A DNA stretch of 64,000 nucleotides from Alphaproteobacteria bacterium (lineage in GTDB: Bacteria > Pseudomonadota > Alphaproteobacteria > CAAGCB01 > CAG-977), in contig CAAGCB010000002.1 of the NCBI GenBank assembly GCA_900768185.1, forward strand, positions 1-64,000, written 5' to 3'. The notes under the pieces are model-generated. The model saw only the letters and a program-made list of their open reading frames with translations, had not been told where the DNA came from and ran no database searches. Positions within the stretch are counted from its first letter, which is position 1. Each line of letters begins with the position of its first letter. Shown in pieces: positions 16,564-25,544 of the stretch. The position numbers were made by a program, and so were the translations under genes.

Positions 16564-17757
16564 ATGATCGTCAGAGAGGAATATCTGAATAAACTGATCA
16601 GCCTGAAAGATAAACAGCTTATCAAAGTCGTAACGGGAATGCGGCGTTCCGGAAAATCGACGCTGTTCACGCTGTATCGGGATTATTTGCTTTCAAACGG
16701 CGTTTCCTCACGTCAAATCCAATTCTATAATTTTGAAGACGCCGATAATGAGGAGCTTTCAGACTATAAGGTTCTGCACGAACATATCAAAGCGCGTTTG
16801 GTTAAAAATAAGATGAACTACATTTTTTTGGACGAGATTCAAAATGTTCCCTCGTTTGAAAAAGCGGTTGACAGTTTGTTCATCAAAGAAAACGTCGATT
16901 TATACATAACGGGATCAAACGCTTATATGCTTTCGGGCGAATTGGCGACCTTGCTTTCCGGAAGATATATCGAAATCCAGATGCAACCGCTGTCGTTAAA
17001 AGAATATTCCACGGCGTTCCCGAATCTCGGTGCCTCCGAATTGTTCCGTCAATATATCGCGAACAGTTCATTCCCTTATACGATCGAATTGATCGACGAT
17101 CCGAAAAACGTCAGGGATTATCTGGACGGACTGTATAACACGGTTATCGTCAAAGACATTTCCGACCGGAAGAAAATGACGGACACACGACAACTGAAAC
17201 GCGTTTTCCGGTTTATGGCGGATAACATCGGGAATCTTGTTTCCATCAAAAAGATCAGCGACACGATGTCCGCCGACAAACAGGACACATCGACGCATAC
17301 GGTTGAAAGCTATTTGTCGTATCTGGAAGAAAGCTTCTTGCTGTATTCGGTTCCGAGATACGACATCAAAGGCAAAGATTATCTCCGGACGGGGGAAAAA
17401 TATTATCTTGCCGACGTTGCTTTCCGATCTTTGCTTTTAGGCGATAAAAAACAGGATTACGGACACGTTCTTGAAAATATCGTCTATCTGGAATTAAGAC
17501 GGCGCGGCTATCAGATTTTTGTTGGCAAGTCGGGAAATCAGGAAGTTGATTTCGTCACGTTCAAGGGCTCGGATACGGAGTATTATCAAGTCGCTTTGAG
17601 CGTATTGGACGAACAAACTCTCAAACGGGAATTGGGAGCGTTGGAAAGCATTGCCGACCATAATCCCAAATTTTTGATAACGCTTGATCCGTTCCCCGTT
17701 ACTTCCCATAACGGTATCAAGCAAATCAACGCTCTGGATTGGTTGCTACAAAAATAA
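16564..17757 (+). CDS. DUF4143 AAA ATPase
   Basis: A 397-residue ATP-binding protein. Walker A is GMRRSGKST (about residues 25-33) and Walker B is IFLDEIQN (about 82-89), with a sensor segment LYITGSNAYML. The C-terminal DUF4143 part ends in a nuclease-like region (HVLENIVYLELRRRGYQIFVG, then NQEVDFVT) that resembles the D-ExK pattern. The ATG at 16564 has a GGGGAGAAG site; an earlier start at 16486 lacks one. The family is common in prokaryotes with unclear function. Here it is cargo inside the T4SS operon and carries its own terminator. Confidence 0.88.
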   Translation: MIVREEYLNKLISLKDKQLIKVVTGMRRSGKSTLFTLYRDYLLSNGVSSRQIQFYNFEDADNEELSDYKVLHEHIKARLVKNKMNYIFLDEIQNVPSFEKAVDSLFIKENVDLYITGSNAYMLSGELATLLSGRYIEIQMQPLSLKEYSTAFPNLGASELFRQYIANSSFPYTIELIDDPKNVRDYLDGLYNTVIVKDISDRKKMTDTRQLKRVFRFMADNIGNLVSIKKISDTMSADKQDTSTHTVESYLSYLEESFLLYSVPRYDIKGKDYLRTGEKYYLADVAFRSLLLGDKKQDYGHVLENIVYLELRRRGYQIFVGKSGNQEVDFVTFKGSDTEYYQVALSVLDEQTLKRELGALESIADHNPKFLITLDPFPVTSHNGIKQINALDWLLQK

Positions 17758-17779
17758 AAAAACGCCATAATGCTCCGAA

Positions 17780-17808
17780 AAGCTCCGAAATGACATTCGG
17801 GGCTTTTT
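17780..17808 (+). terminator. Rho-independent terminator after the DUF4143 gene
   Basis: A 10-bp stem, AAGCTCCGAA with TTCGGGGCTT (one G-T pair), a 6-base loop and TTTTTT. It ends the cargo transcript before the T4SS operon resumes, so the downstream virB8 cluster needs its own promoter or read-through. Confidence 0.75.
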
Positions 17809-17856
17809 TGTATGCGGGCTAAAATTTCCTCCGAAGCAAGAAAAACGGAGGTAAAA

Positions 17857-18039
17857 ATGGGAACGAAAGCATCGAAAATCAAGCAGAAATACTTGGATTT
17901 GGAACGTATCGAAGCGTTGCGGATCAAATTGGAGGAGAAACTGCCGCCGGACAGCGGATTGCGCTTGGACGTGATGATCGCCCTGTCCGTTTTGAAAGAG
18001 TGTTTCAAATACGGCTTTGTTGAAAGGGTTGACGAATGA
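17857..18039 (+). CDS. Small helical protein in T4SS operon
   Basis: A 60-residue, charged, helical protein of unknown function. The ATG at 17857 follows a strong GGAGG ribosome site. It overlaps virB8 by 4 bases (ATGA), so it is part of the transfer operon. No signal peptide or membrane segment, so it is not a second VirB7. Confidence 0.6.
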   Translation: MGTKASKIKQKYLDLERIEALRIKLEEKLPPDSGLRLDVMIALSVLKECFKYGFVERVDE

Positions 18040-18746
18040 GTATTGAAACGGAGGTTCAAACGAACACGCCGCCGACGGTCGAACAGCCTGAAACAACGGA
18101 CTTGGGATATTTGCGCCGCTTGGAAAAGTCGGTTGCCCTGTTGTCGAAAATCGCGGCGGTCAGCGTTTTTTCGGTGGTCGGGAGCTTTTGCGTCGTCTTG
18201 GCTTTGCTGCCGTTGAAACAGACGGAAACCGTGTTCGTGTCGATGAAAGACGGACAGCAAATGGTTCGTCTTCTGCCGCAGGAAATCGACCGGACGACGA
18301 AAGAGGAATATATCCGCTCCGTTCTGTTCGATTACATCAGGAAACGGGAAACGATCAACTTTGTTGACGAGGGAGAACGGTTCGCGTGGGTTCAGGCGTT
18401 CACGCACCCTCAATGGTTCAAACTGTTCGCGGAACATATGAACTCGAGCAATCCCGACAGCCCGCTTGTGTATTACGCGAAGCACGAATTGACGCGGGAC
18501 ATTTACGTTCAGTCGTTGGAATCAATCCCCGGCACGGATCACGTTTGGCGGGCGGAGTATATCGCGACCGACCGGAAAAGCGGTCAAAGCGTCAGGACAA
18601 AGAGTTTTGTGGCGACATTCAAAGCCTATACGGCGGCGGTTCAGACGGACAGGACGAAAGCAAGTCTGAATCCGTTCGGATTGATTGTTGAAAACTATGC
18701 CGTCGCCGTCAAGGGACGACCGAACGATAAGGACAACAATTTATGA
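18036..18746 (+). CDS. VirB8-family T4SS protein
   Basis: A 236-residue bitopic inner-membrane protein: a short cytoplasmic N-terminus, one membrane segment (about residues 45-65) and a periplasmic NTF2-like domain with SVLFDYIRKRETI, TKSFVATF and the C-terminal NPFGLIVENYAV block typical of VirB8. It nucleates assembly of the T4SS channel between inner-membrane and core complexes. Overlaps: 4 bases with the small gene upstream and 4 with virB9. Confidence 0.9.
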   Translation: MSIETEVQTNTPPTVEQPETTDLGYLRRLEKSVALLSKIAAVSVFSVVGSFCVVLALLPLKQTETVFVSMKDGQQMVRLLPQEIDRTTKEEYIRSVLFDYIRKRETINFVDEGERFAWVQAFTHPQWFKLFAEHMNSSNPDSPLVYYAKHELTRDIYVQSLESIPGTDHVWRAEYIATDRKSGQSVRTKSFVATFKAYTAAVQTDRTKASLNPFGLIVENYAVAVKGRPNDKDNNL

Positions 18747-19708
18747 GAAAACTGTTTTTAATAACGACTTTAATTTGCGCGGCGGCAAACGCCGACGCCG
18801 CGCCGGTTTCTCCGATTGCGCCTGTGGCGGCACCGGTTCCGGCCGTTGAAGTGAAACCTCTCGCGACGGAAAAGAAAGACGAAGCGGATTTGCTTAAAAA
18901 CATAGACGCGGTTTTGTCGGGCAAGTTTGACAAGGCAGCGGAATACCGTCCGCCGTTGCCGTTGACGCAAAAGGCCTGGAGCCGTCAGAAGACGGAAACG
19001 AGAGCCGGAAACAAGGTGTTTGTCTGGGGACGCGGGCGGACGTTCAAAGTGATTTTGCGCGAGGGTATGGGAACGGTGTTCAAACTGCCCGATTGGGACA
19101 GCCTCGACCAGTCCGTTTTATCGGACAGCGTGAACTTTCGGCAAAAGGAGATGAACAATGCTTCCATGCTGTATGTGGAGGCTTTGTCCGCCGGTGCGGA
19201 CACAAGCCTGTCTTTGATCGGCAAAAGCGGAAACATTTACAACTTTTATCTGGCGAGCGAGAGCGTCTTTTCCGACAACATCAGCGATCAGGTCGTTTAT
19301 GTCGATGCGGCGATGCCGAGCGTCAAGAACTTCTTTGACACGGAGGGCGACTTAAAGCGCAAGGAAAGCGTCGATACCTTTGAAAAGCTGACGAAGAACG
19401 AAAAGAAGACGTGGCTGAACGAACTGAAATTCAATCCGACGAAAATCCGGCACGACGTTGAAATGCGCGGGAACAAGGAGCTTGCGCCCGTATTGGTGTT
19501 CCGCGACGACCGTTTCACATATCTGGATTACGGACACGACAGCGACAGCCGCGTGTGGCCGGTCGCGTATCAGGTCATTGATCGGGTAGATCAGCCTGTC
19601 AACGTGCGCAAATCGCCGGACGGCAGATATATGGTTGTTGAAACAATCAATCCGATAACCCTGCGATACGGGGAGAAAACGGTATGCTTAAAAAGACGTT
19701 CGGATTGA
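18743..19708 (+). CDS. VirB9-family T4SS protein
   Basis: A 321-residue exported protein with signal peptide (cleavage near ADA, about residue 17). It has the VirB9 C-terminal block (FRDDRFTYLDYG, then NVRKSPDGRYMVVETI). VirB9 sits in the outer-membrane ring of the core complex with VirB7 and VirB10. An unusual Pro/Ala-rich linker follows the signal peptide. It overlaps virB10 by 25 bases. Confidence 0.88.
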   Translation: MRKLFLITTLICAAANADAAPVSPIAPVAAPVPAVEVKPLATEKKDEADLLKNIDAVLSGKFDKAAEYRPPLPLTQKAWSRQKTETRAGNKVFVWGRGRTFKVILREGMGTVFKLPDWDSLDQSVLSDSVNFRQKEMNNASMLYVEALSAGADTSLSLIGKSGNIYNFYLASESVFSDNISDQVVYVDAAMPSVKNFFDTEGDLKRKESVDTFEKLTKNEKKTWLNELKFNPTKIRHDVEMRGNKELAPVLVFRDDRFTYLDYGHDSDSRVWPVAYQVIDRVDQPVNVRKSPDGRYMVVETINPITLRYGEKTVCLKRRSD

Positions 19709-20793
19709 TTTTGACGGGAGGAATACTCGTCTCGCAAACGGCTTGCGAACAGAAGGATAATCCGCCGCCGTCGGAAACCGTGCCGATCACGGCGGATTAT
19801 CCTGCCGACTACTTTGTCGTTCTGCCCGAACCGCCGAAGCCGCCTGAACCGGTCATACAGACTGTTTATGTTCAAAAGGAAATCGAACGCCAAGCGGAAA
19901 AACTGGCGGAGGAAAAAGCGCAAAAGCTGATTGAACGGGAACGGAAGAAAGCCGTCGTTCAGGCGCGTGAAGAAGAACGCCGTCAGGAAACCAAAAAGGA
20001 AGCGGAGAAGAAACAGGACTTCCGGGAATACGTCAAACAGCGTTCGGAACTGATCCGCGTTTTGAGGCGGCAGGCGGGCGGCTCTTTTTTAACAAGGGGC
20101 GGCGCGGCGGAACAAAAACAACCGCTTGAAGCAAAAGTTTCCGTTCAGGTGTCAATGAAAGACAAGTCTTATACGGCTCCCTCCGTTTTAAGTTCTTATC
20201 CGGTGGACAGATCGTTCATCTTGACGGAAGACAGAACGGTTGCCGCCGTTTTGTTGGACGGGATCAACAGTCAGATTCCGGGAAGCGTTCGGGCGATGGT
20301 CGCCGAGGACGTGTTCGGCGCAGACGGTCGGTATAAGCTGCTTGAAAAAGGCGACATCGTTTTAGGTCGATATGACAAGACGACAAAGGTCGGAGAAACG
20401 CGGTTGGGCGTGTCTTTTTACCGGATCATCAGGTCAGCCGACGGGACGGAGATTTACTCCGCGGGAACGGCGTTCGCGTATGCGGCGGACAAGATGGGAC
20501 GCGCCGGACTGGTCGGGGACGTGGACAACAGGAATTGGGAACGCTACGGCTTGGCGTTCGGCACGTCTTTGATCGGCGGATTGGCGGGCTTGGGAAAAGC
20601 CAAAGTCAAAGGCGACGAATACGAGGAGTTTTGGAACCGCCTGTCCGACAACACCACGGAGATCACGACAAAAGTCTTGGAGCAATATATGAACATCGCC
20701 CCGGTCATCACGATCGCGCAGGGCGAACCGATTTTGATCCGTCTGGCTGCTGATATTGCATTGAAGCACCCGACGGGAAAGGAGGAAAAATGA
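19684..20793 (+). CDS. VirB10-family T4SS protein, lipoprotein-like N-terminus
   Basis: A 369-residue core-complex protein with the C-terminal VirB10 beta-barrel domain (IPGSVRAMVAEDVFG, GDIVLGRYD, GLVGDVDNRNWERYG, then APVITIAQGEPILIRLA). Upstream is a Pro-rich stretch and a long Glu/Lys/Arg coiled coil (about residues 60-120). The N-terminus reads as a signal sequence ending in SQTAC, which may be a lipobox, rather than the usual cytoplasmic tail plus membrane anchor. The ATG at 19684 has GGGGAGAAAA before it. Confidence 0.9.
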   Translation: MLKKTFGLILTGGILVSQTACEQKDNPPPSETVPITADYPADYFVVLPEPPKPPEPVIQTVYVQKEIERQAEKLAEEKAQKLIERERKKAVVQAREEERRQETKKEAEKKQDFREYVKQRSELIRVLRRQAGGSFLTRGGAAEQKQPLEAKVSVQVSMKDKSYTAPSVLSSYPVDRSFILTEDRTVAAVLLDGINSQIPGSVRAMVAEDVFGADGRYKLLEKGDIVLGRYDKTTKVGETRLGVSFYRIIRSADGTEIYSAGTAFAYAADKMGRAGLVGDVDNRNWERYGLAFGTSLIGGLAGLGKAKVKGDEYEEFWNRLSDNTTEITTKVLEQYMNIAPVITIAQGEPILIRLAADIALKHPTGKEEK

Positions 20794-22886
20794 GTTATCT
20801 TCAAAAGAAAAGGAAAGCGCGGAACCGCTTGATTGCGGCGGTTGCCGCGTCCGTCATTGTTTTGGCGGCGTATAAATGTTTGGGTGAAACGACTCCGACG
20901 CCTGTTGTCGAAGAAAAGTTCAGCGTTTCGGTCAAAGAGGACACGACATTGGAACCGGACGCGCCGACGGCGGCTTCCTTTGTCGGTTTGGAGGACGACC
21001 GGCGGTTTCAAGCCTATGATATGACGCAAATCGAACTGACGGGTAAAATCACGGGAACGGACAAAGAGGCTTACACGGTCGAATGGACGGAGCTTCGGCA
21101 TATCGGGAACGACCGCTCTGTCGGGTTGAGCGTTCCGATGACAACGACGGAAAAGCCTGAACCGGAAAGCGTCATCAAAGACGGGACGGTTCTGTCCGTT
21201 TCTGCGGGGAAAGATCAGCTGACAAGCGTTTTACCGGTTTTGTTCCTTGAGCTTTCAGAAAACCAAAAGACTGAAGACGCCGCATCCGTTATGGAAAAAA
21301 ACGCATCCGCGATGATTGCCGTTCCAATCGGCGGTTCCGGGAATAAGTCTTCGGACGATGTCAAAGAAAGTTATGACTCTTCCGCTATTGAAATCGCCGA
21401 AAAACAGGAGGACGAGATTGCGTTCCGGTTGGACGCCTGTCCCATTCGGATAGATTGGGACAATGAGCAGGTTTATTATCAGAACGAAGTTGTCAAGTCG
21501 GTCAACGGGACGGACGTTGAACGGCAAGGATGTCAGGATTCCGACTTTCCTGTGGAGATTTTGCGCTCTTATGCCGAATGTTCCGATGATGTCGTTCTGC
21601 AGGATTTAACGGTGTATAAGATGTACAAGCCTTACTTTCTGGATCAGGGCGAACAGAAGTTTCTGAAAGACTGCACCCGCGATATTGAAAAGGCTTATCC
21701 GGTCAAGGAAAGCATTGAATGCACGCCGTTGGTCGATACTCAAAACAATACGGTCAAAGAACTGTCATATCTGTATTACACGGACGACACGGAACGGGAC
21801 GTTACCGTTTCCGAATGTCAGATCAGGGACACGACGCGCACGTTCGATTTGCAGTTTACTTACGACACGTGTTCATATCGTTTGGACAGCGACGCGGGCA
21901 TGGCGTATCAGCAAGGCAAATACTTTTTTGAAAAGGACGGACAGAGCGTTGACGTTTCGACATGTCAGGATAGCGGCTTGACGTATCCTGTCGAAAGCGA
22001 ATTTTGCTCGTACAAAGAGAACATGGCGTCAAAGAAGATGTTGCGCTACGAACGGCAAAAGCTGAACACGATCAAAGGCGTTGTCTATATCACCGATTGT
22101 CAGCCGGTCAGTCAAACGGACATCATCGAAACGGTTGACGGCTGTGAAACACTTCATACGGACGATTTTAAAGGCGGGTTCAGCAAGGGGTGGAGCCGTT
22201 ATTATTACATCGACAAGGATAATCAACAGCACTTCATCACGCAATGCGCGGTATCGACGACGACTTACGCTCATCAGGCGGTCATCGAAGACTGGCAAGC
22301 GGACTTTAACGCTTTGACGGCGACATCGTTGATTGCTTACTACATCGATTTGCCGAAAGGTCGCGTCAAAATCGCGGACGCAGCGGTAACGAAAGACAGC
22401 ATTACGATTCCTTTGGCAAAACAAACGGAAGAAATCATCGGTTCGGGCGAACTGTCCTACACCGGTTGTTATGAAAACGAGCGTCAGCAAATCAAGACGG
22501 GCTATCTCTTGCCGAACGGCAATATGATTTACAACTATGTTTATATCACAGAACCGAAAACCCGATATATCTGCCGCGATGAAACACAAGAGGCTTCCGT
22601 CGGAGTTTATACGGGGTGGTATAAGAAGCGTCCGAAACCGTGGAAAAGTCATGTCACGTACTACAATTTCGGCGAGTATCATTATAGGCGCACGAAAAGC
22701 TATAATCCGGCGACGAAGCAATATATCTGTTCGTCGTGGCAGTATGCGGGACAAAATATTGGCAGATCAAGATCATCTTGTTCTGCTGCGGCTTGTATGG
22801 GGCCATCTTGTCAAGGGGCGCAATATGATTCAGGGAGCGGCACTTGCGTATCGAACACGATACAGCCGAATTTGCCCTGTGGATAA
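20790..22886 (+). CDS. Large Cys-patterned exported protein between virB10 and virB11
   Basis: A 698-residue protein I cannot assign. It has one N-terminal membrane or signal segment (about residues 12-28), then an acidic linker, then repeated units of roughly 50-60 residues of the type C-x-Y/R-x-D...DGxxxxVxxCQDSxxxYPVE (about residues 215-480), each with paired Cys, and a C-terminal Cys- and Tyr-rich end. The paired Cys suggest periplasmic or surface disulfides. It overlaps virB10 by 4 bases and virB11 by 62, so it is made with the channel. A role at the pilus or in mating-pair contact is an inference from position. Confidence 0.65.
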   Translation: MSYLQKKRKARNRLIAAVAASVIVLAAYKCLGETTPTPVVEEKFSVSVKEDTTLEPDAPTAASFVGLEDDRRFQAYDMTQIELTGKITGTDKEAYTVEWTELRHIGNDRSVGLSVPMTTTEKPEPESVIKDGTVLSVSAGKDQLTSVLPVLFLELSENQKTEDAASVMEKNASAMIAVPIGGSGNKSSDDVKESYDSSAIEIAEKQEDEIAFRLDACPIRIDWDNEQVYYQNEVVKSVNGTDVERQGCQDSDFPVEILRSYAECSDDVVLQDLTVYKMYKPYFLDQGEQKFLKDCTRDIEKAYPVKESIECTPLVDTQNNTVKELSYLYYTDDTERDVTVSECQIRDTTRTFDLQFTYDTCSYRLDSDAGMAYQQGKYFFEKDGQSVDVSTCQDSGLTYPVESEFCSYKENMASKKMLRYERQKLNTIKGVVYITDCQPVSQTDIIETVDGCETLHTDDFKGGFSKGWSRYYYIDKDNQQHFITQCAVSTTTYAHQAVIEDWQADFNALTATSLIAYYIDLPKGRVKIADAAVTKDSITIPLAKQTEEIIGSGELSYTGCYENERQQIKTGYLLPNGNMIYNYVYITEPKTRYICRDETQEASVGVYTGWYKKRPKPWKSHVTYYNFGEYHYRRTKSYNPATKQYICSSWQYAGQNIGRSRSSCSAAACMGPSCQGAQYDSGSGTCVSNTIQPNLPCG

Positions 22887-23817
22887 TGCGATCGCCTTAA
22901 AAAACGCCTTGCGTCCGTTGGAACCGTATCTGGAACTGACGGGAACGAACGAGGTCATCGTCAATCGGGAAAACGAAGTCGTTTTGGAAACGGCTTCCGG
23001 TTGGGAGTTCGTTCCGGACGGGAACATTACGAAAGAGATGTTCCTGTCCGTCGGTCGCATTCTTGCCAACCGCGCGGGAACGGACTTTGACGCGCATCCG
23101 TACTTGGGGGCGGAACTGCCGGACGGGCATCGTCTGCACTTGTGCATGGGGACGACGGTTGAAAGCGGGCTGTGCGCCGCCGTGCGTTTAAAACGGGCGA
23201 GAAACCTGACGATAGAGAACTTTCTGACAGAAAAATCCTTTGCGCCGAAGCCGGAAATGACGTTCGACTTTGCGGACGTGCCGAACAGTCTGCGCCGGCT
23301 GGTTTTGGAAAAGCGCAACATTCTGATCAGCGGCGCGACGGGTTCGGGCAAGACGAACCTGTTAAACGTGCTGTTGAAACACGTTCCCGAAACCGACCGC
23401 TTTTTAACGATGGAAGACGTGCGGGAATTGGACACGAGCCATTTGTTGAACACGGTTCACTTTGTTTTACCCGATAACGGGGCGGAAACGGAAATCACTC
23501 AAAACGACGTGATCGACGCGATGATGAGGTTGCGTCCCGACCGGATCGCCTGCGGCGAATTGAGAAGCCGGAACACCTGGACGTTGCTTTCTTTGCTGAA
23601 CAACGGACACGGCGGCTGTATGACGACCATTCACGCGGGGTCGGCGATGCACGCTTTGTCCAAGGTGGTGACGAACGCGATGACGGGCGACAAAAGCGTG
23701 GACAAGGACGTTATGGAAAAGATTGTGCGGGAATGTTTGGACTGCGTCATTCAGATCAAAGTGTCCGAAGGCGTGCGCTACATCGCGGACATCGCATTAC
23801 GGGGGAGCGACTACTGA
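22825..23817 (+). CDS. VirB11-family T4SS ATPase
   Basis: A 330-residue traffic ATPase. The Walker A is GATGSGKTN (about residues 169-177), the Asp box is EDVRELD, then comes the GELRSRNTW block and a His-box HAGSAMHAL, all typical of VirB11. It powers pilus biogenesis and hands substrates to VirD4 and VirB4. The start is the ATG at 22825 inside the previous gene; the frame remains open further upstream, but the family length fits this start. It ends one base into virD4 (TGATG). Confidence 0.93.
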   Translation: MIQGAALAYRTRYSRICPVDNAIALKNALRPLEPYLELTGTNEVIVNRENEVVLETASGWEFVPDGNITKEMFLSVGRILANRAGTDFDAHPYLGAELPDGHRLHLCMGTTVESGLCAAVRLKRARNLTIENFLTEKSFAPKPEMTFDFADVPNSLRRLVLEKRNILISGATGSGKTNLLNVLLKHVPETDRFLTMEDVRELDTSHLLNTVHFVLPDNGAETEITQNDVIDAMMRLRPDRIACGELRSRNTWTLLSLLNNGHGGCMTTIHAGSAMHALSKVVTNAMTGDKSVDKDVMEKIVRECLDCVIQIKVSEGVRYIADIALRGSDY

Positions 23818-25544
23818 TGACACCATGGTCTGAAACGCGGCATCTGCAACAGCGCGTTTTGTTGTGCGGGATTGTTTTGTGCGGTCTGTGCGCCGTGTAC
23901 GGCGGCGCCGTGCGGGATGGCAAAGTGTTCGCCGCTTGTTTGCGTTATGCCCGCGCCGTTGTGATCAATACTGATTTTGCGGGCGTCGATTGGCGGATGT
24001 TCGGTATCGGGGCAAGCGGATTTTTATTGCTTGCCGCGTTGATGCTTTGGGCGGCGTATGCCTGTTTTATCGCAAAGGAATCCGCTTACGGCGAAGCGCG
24101 GTTTGCGACCGCGTCCGACCTGAAACGCATGGGGCTGACCGACCGAAAGAACGCTTCCGGCGTAATTGTGGGCAAAGTCGGTCAGAAACTGCTTTCCCCG
24201 ACCTGTTTGCGTCACGGCATCGCGCTTGCCCCGACGCGAAGCGGCAAAACGGCGGGGTTTGTGATTCCGACGGCTTTGTCGTTCAAAGGATCGCTGATTA
24301 TCGCCGATCCGAAAGGCGAGCTGGAAACTCTGCTTGCCGAGCCGTTGAAAAAAGCGGGCAAGACCGTGTACGCGCTTGACTGGTCGGACGAAAAGGCGAA
24401 AGACGCTTGGAACCCGCTGTCGTTAAAGGTGTTCCCGTCCGTTTTTTCCTCTTTCGGCAAAGCGGAACGGCAGGCGGAGCGCATTGCCGCGATGCTGGTC
24501 GGGCAGAAAGGGCAGTCGGAAGATCACTGGGAGGCAAACGCCAAAAAGCACATCGCGGCGCTGATTTTGTTTGCCGTGTATCTGGCGGAAATTGCGGAAC
24601 AACGGCTTGATCCGAACAATCCCGCGACCATTGCCGACTATGAAACCTACCGCGAGCCGCACTTGTCCCGCGTGTTCGGGTTTGTCGCCAAAGACGTCGA
24701 TGTGCAAAAGCTGCTTTCAAAAGGGGCGGAGGCGGTCAACTCCGCCAAGGACAACCTGCGCGACCTGCTTCGTTTTGCGGCGGAGGTCGGCGCGCCGCAA
24801 CGGATTTTAACCGACCTTGCGTCTTGGGTGAACGCGCCCGACAACGAAGCGGGATCGCATACGACGACGTTTTTGTCAAAGCTTCAAATCTGGCGCAGTC
24901 GGGCGGTCAAAGGCGCGACAAGAGAATGTTCGTTTGAATGGCAGGACTTGCGCGAAACGCCGTCCGTCGTGTTCATCAAGTTCCCGCAGCAAGACGCGCA
25001 GTCTTTGGGCGTGCTGACGGCTTTGTTCTTTGAAACGTTCTTCGGCTGGGCTTTGGACGTTCCGAAAAAGCCTGACGAGTGTCCGATCGCGATTCTTGCC
25101 GACGAGTTCGCCAGTCTGCCCAAGATCAACCTGATGACGGACTTTCTGTCCAAAGGCGCGGGCATGGGTGCGGTCGTGTGGCTGATTGTGCAGGACTTCG
25201 CGCAGATTAAAGCGACTTACGGCGACAAGGCGTTTGAAACCATCAAAACGAATTGCTCGTATCTGCTGGTTTATGCGCAGAACAATTACGCCACGCAAAA
25301 GGAATTGGCGGAAATGGTCGGCAAGGCGACGCGCAAGCGCAAAAGCGTCAGCAAATCCGGTAAAGGCGGCGTGTCCGTGTCGGAAAACGACGAAGGGCTG
25401 GACTTGATTCCCGTCGCCGACTGGGGCGCGATTCCGTTCGGGCGGCACGTTTTGTTGTGTCAGAACTTCCTGACCCGTCCCGTTTGGTGCAAAACGCCGC
25501 TTTACTTCAAGGAAAAACGATTTACGGAGATGCTCCATGGCTGA
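23817..25544 (+). CDS. VirD4/TraG-family coupling protein
   Basis: The 575-residue coupling ATPase that recruits the relaxosome to the T4SS. Two N-terminal membrane segments (about residues 13-32 and 60-85), Walker A APTRSGKTAGF (about 137-147) and Walker B IAILADEFA (about 423-431), with the conserved GELETL and NPLSL blocks between them. The ATG at 23817 overlaps the virB11 stop by one base; that start matches the expected membrane N-terminus. Confidence 0.94.
   Translation: MTPWSETRHLQQRVLLCGIVLCGLCAVYGGAVRDGKVFAACLRYARAVVINTDFAGVDWRMFGIGASGFLLLAALMLWAAYACFIAKESAYGEARFATASDLKRMGLTDRKNASGVIVGKVGQKLLSPTCLRHGIALAPTRSGKTAGFVIPTALSFKGSLIIADPKGELETLLAEPLKKAGKTVYALDWSDEKAKDAWNPLSLKVFPSVFSSFGKAERQAERIAAMLVGQKGQSEDHWEANAKKHIAALILFAVYLAEIAEQRLDPNNPATIADYETYREPHLSRVFGFVAKDVDVQKLLSKGAEAVNSAKDNLRDLLRFAAEVGAPQRILTDLASWVNAPDNEAGSHTTTFLSKLQIWRSRAVKGATRECSFEWQDLRETPSVVFIKFPQQDAQSLGVLTALFFETFFGWALDVPKKPDECPIAILADEFASLPKINLMTDFLSKGAGMGAVVWLIVQDFAQIKATYGDKAFETIKTNCSYLLVYAQNNYATQKELAEMVGKATRKRKSVSKSGKGGVSVSENDEGLDLIPVADWGAIPFGRHVLLCQNFLTRPVWCKTPLYFKEKRFTEMLHG

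Noticed and set aside
20790..22886. TraN mating-pair stabilisation protein
   Set aside because: The Cys-rich character is similar, but I see no TraN motif and the repeat type differs, so no name was given.
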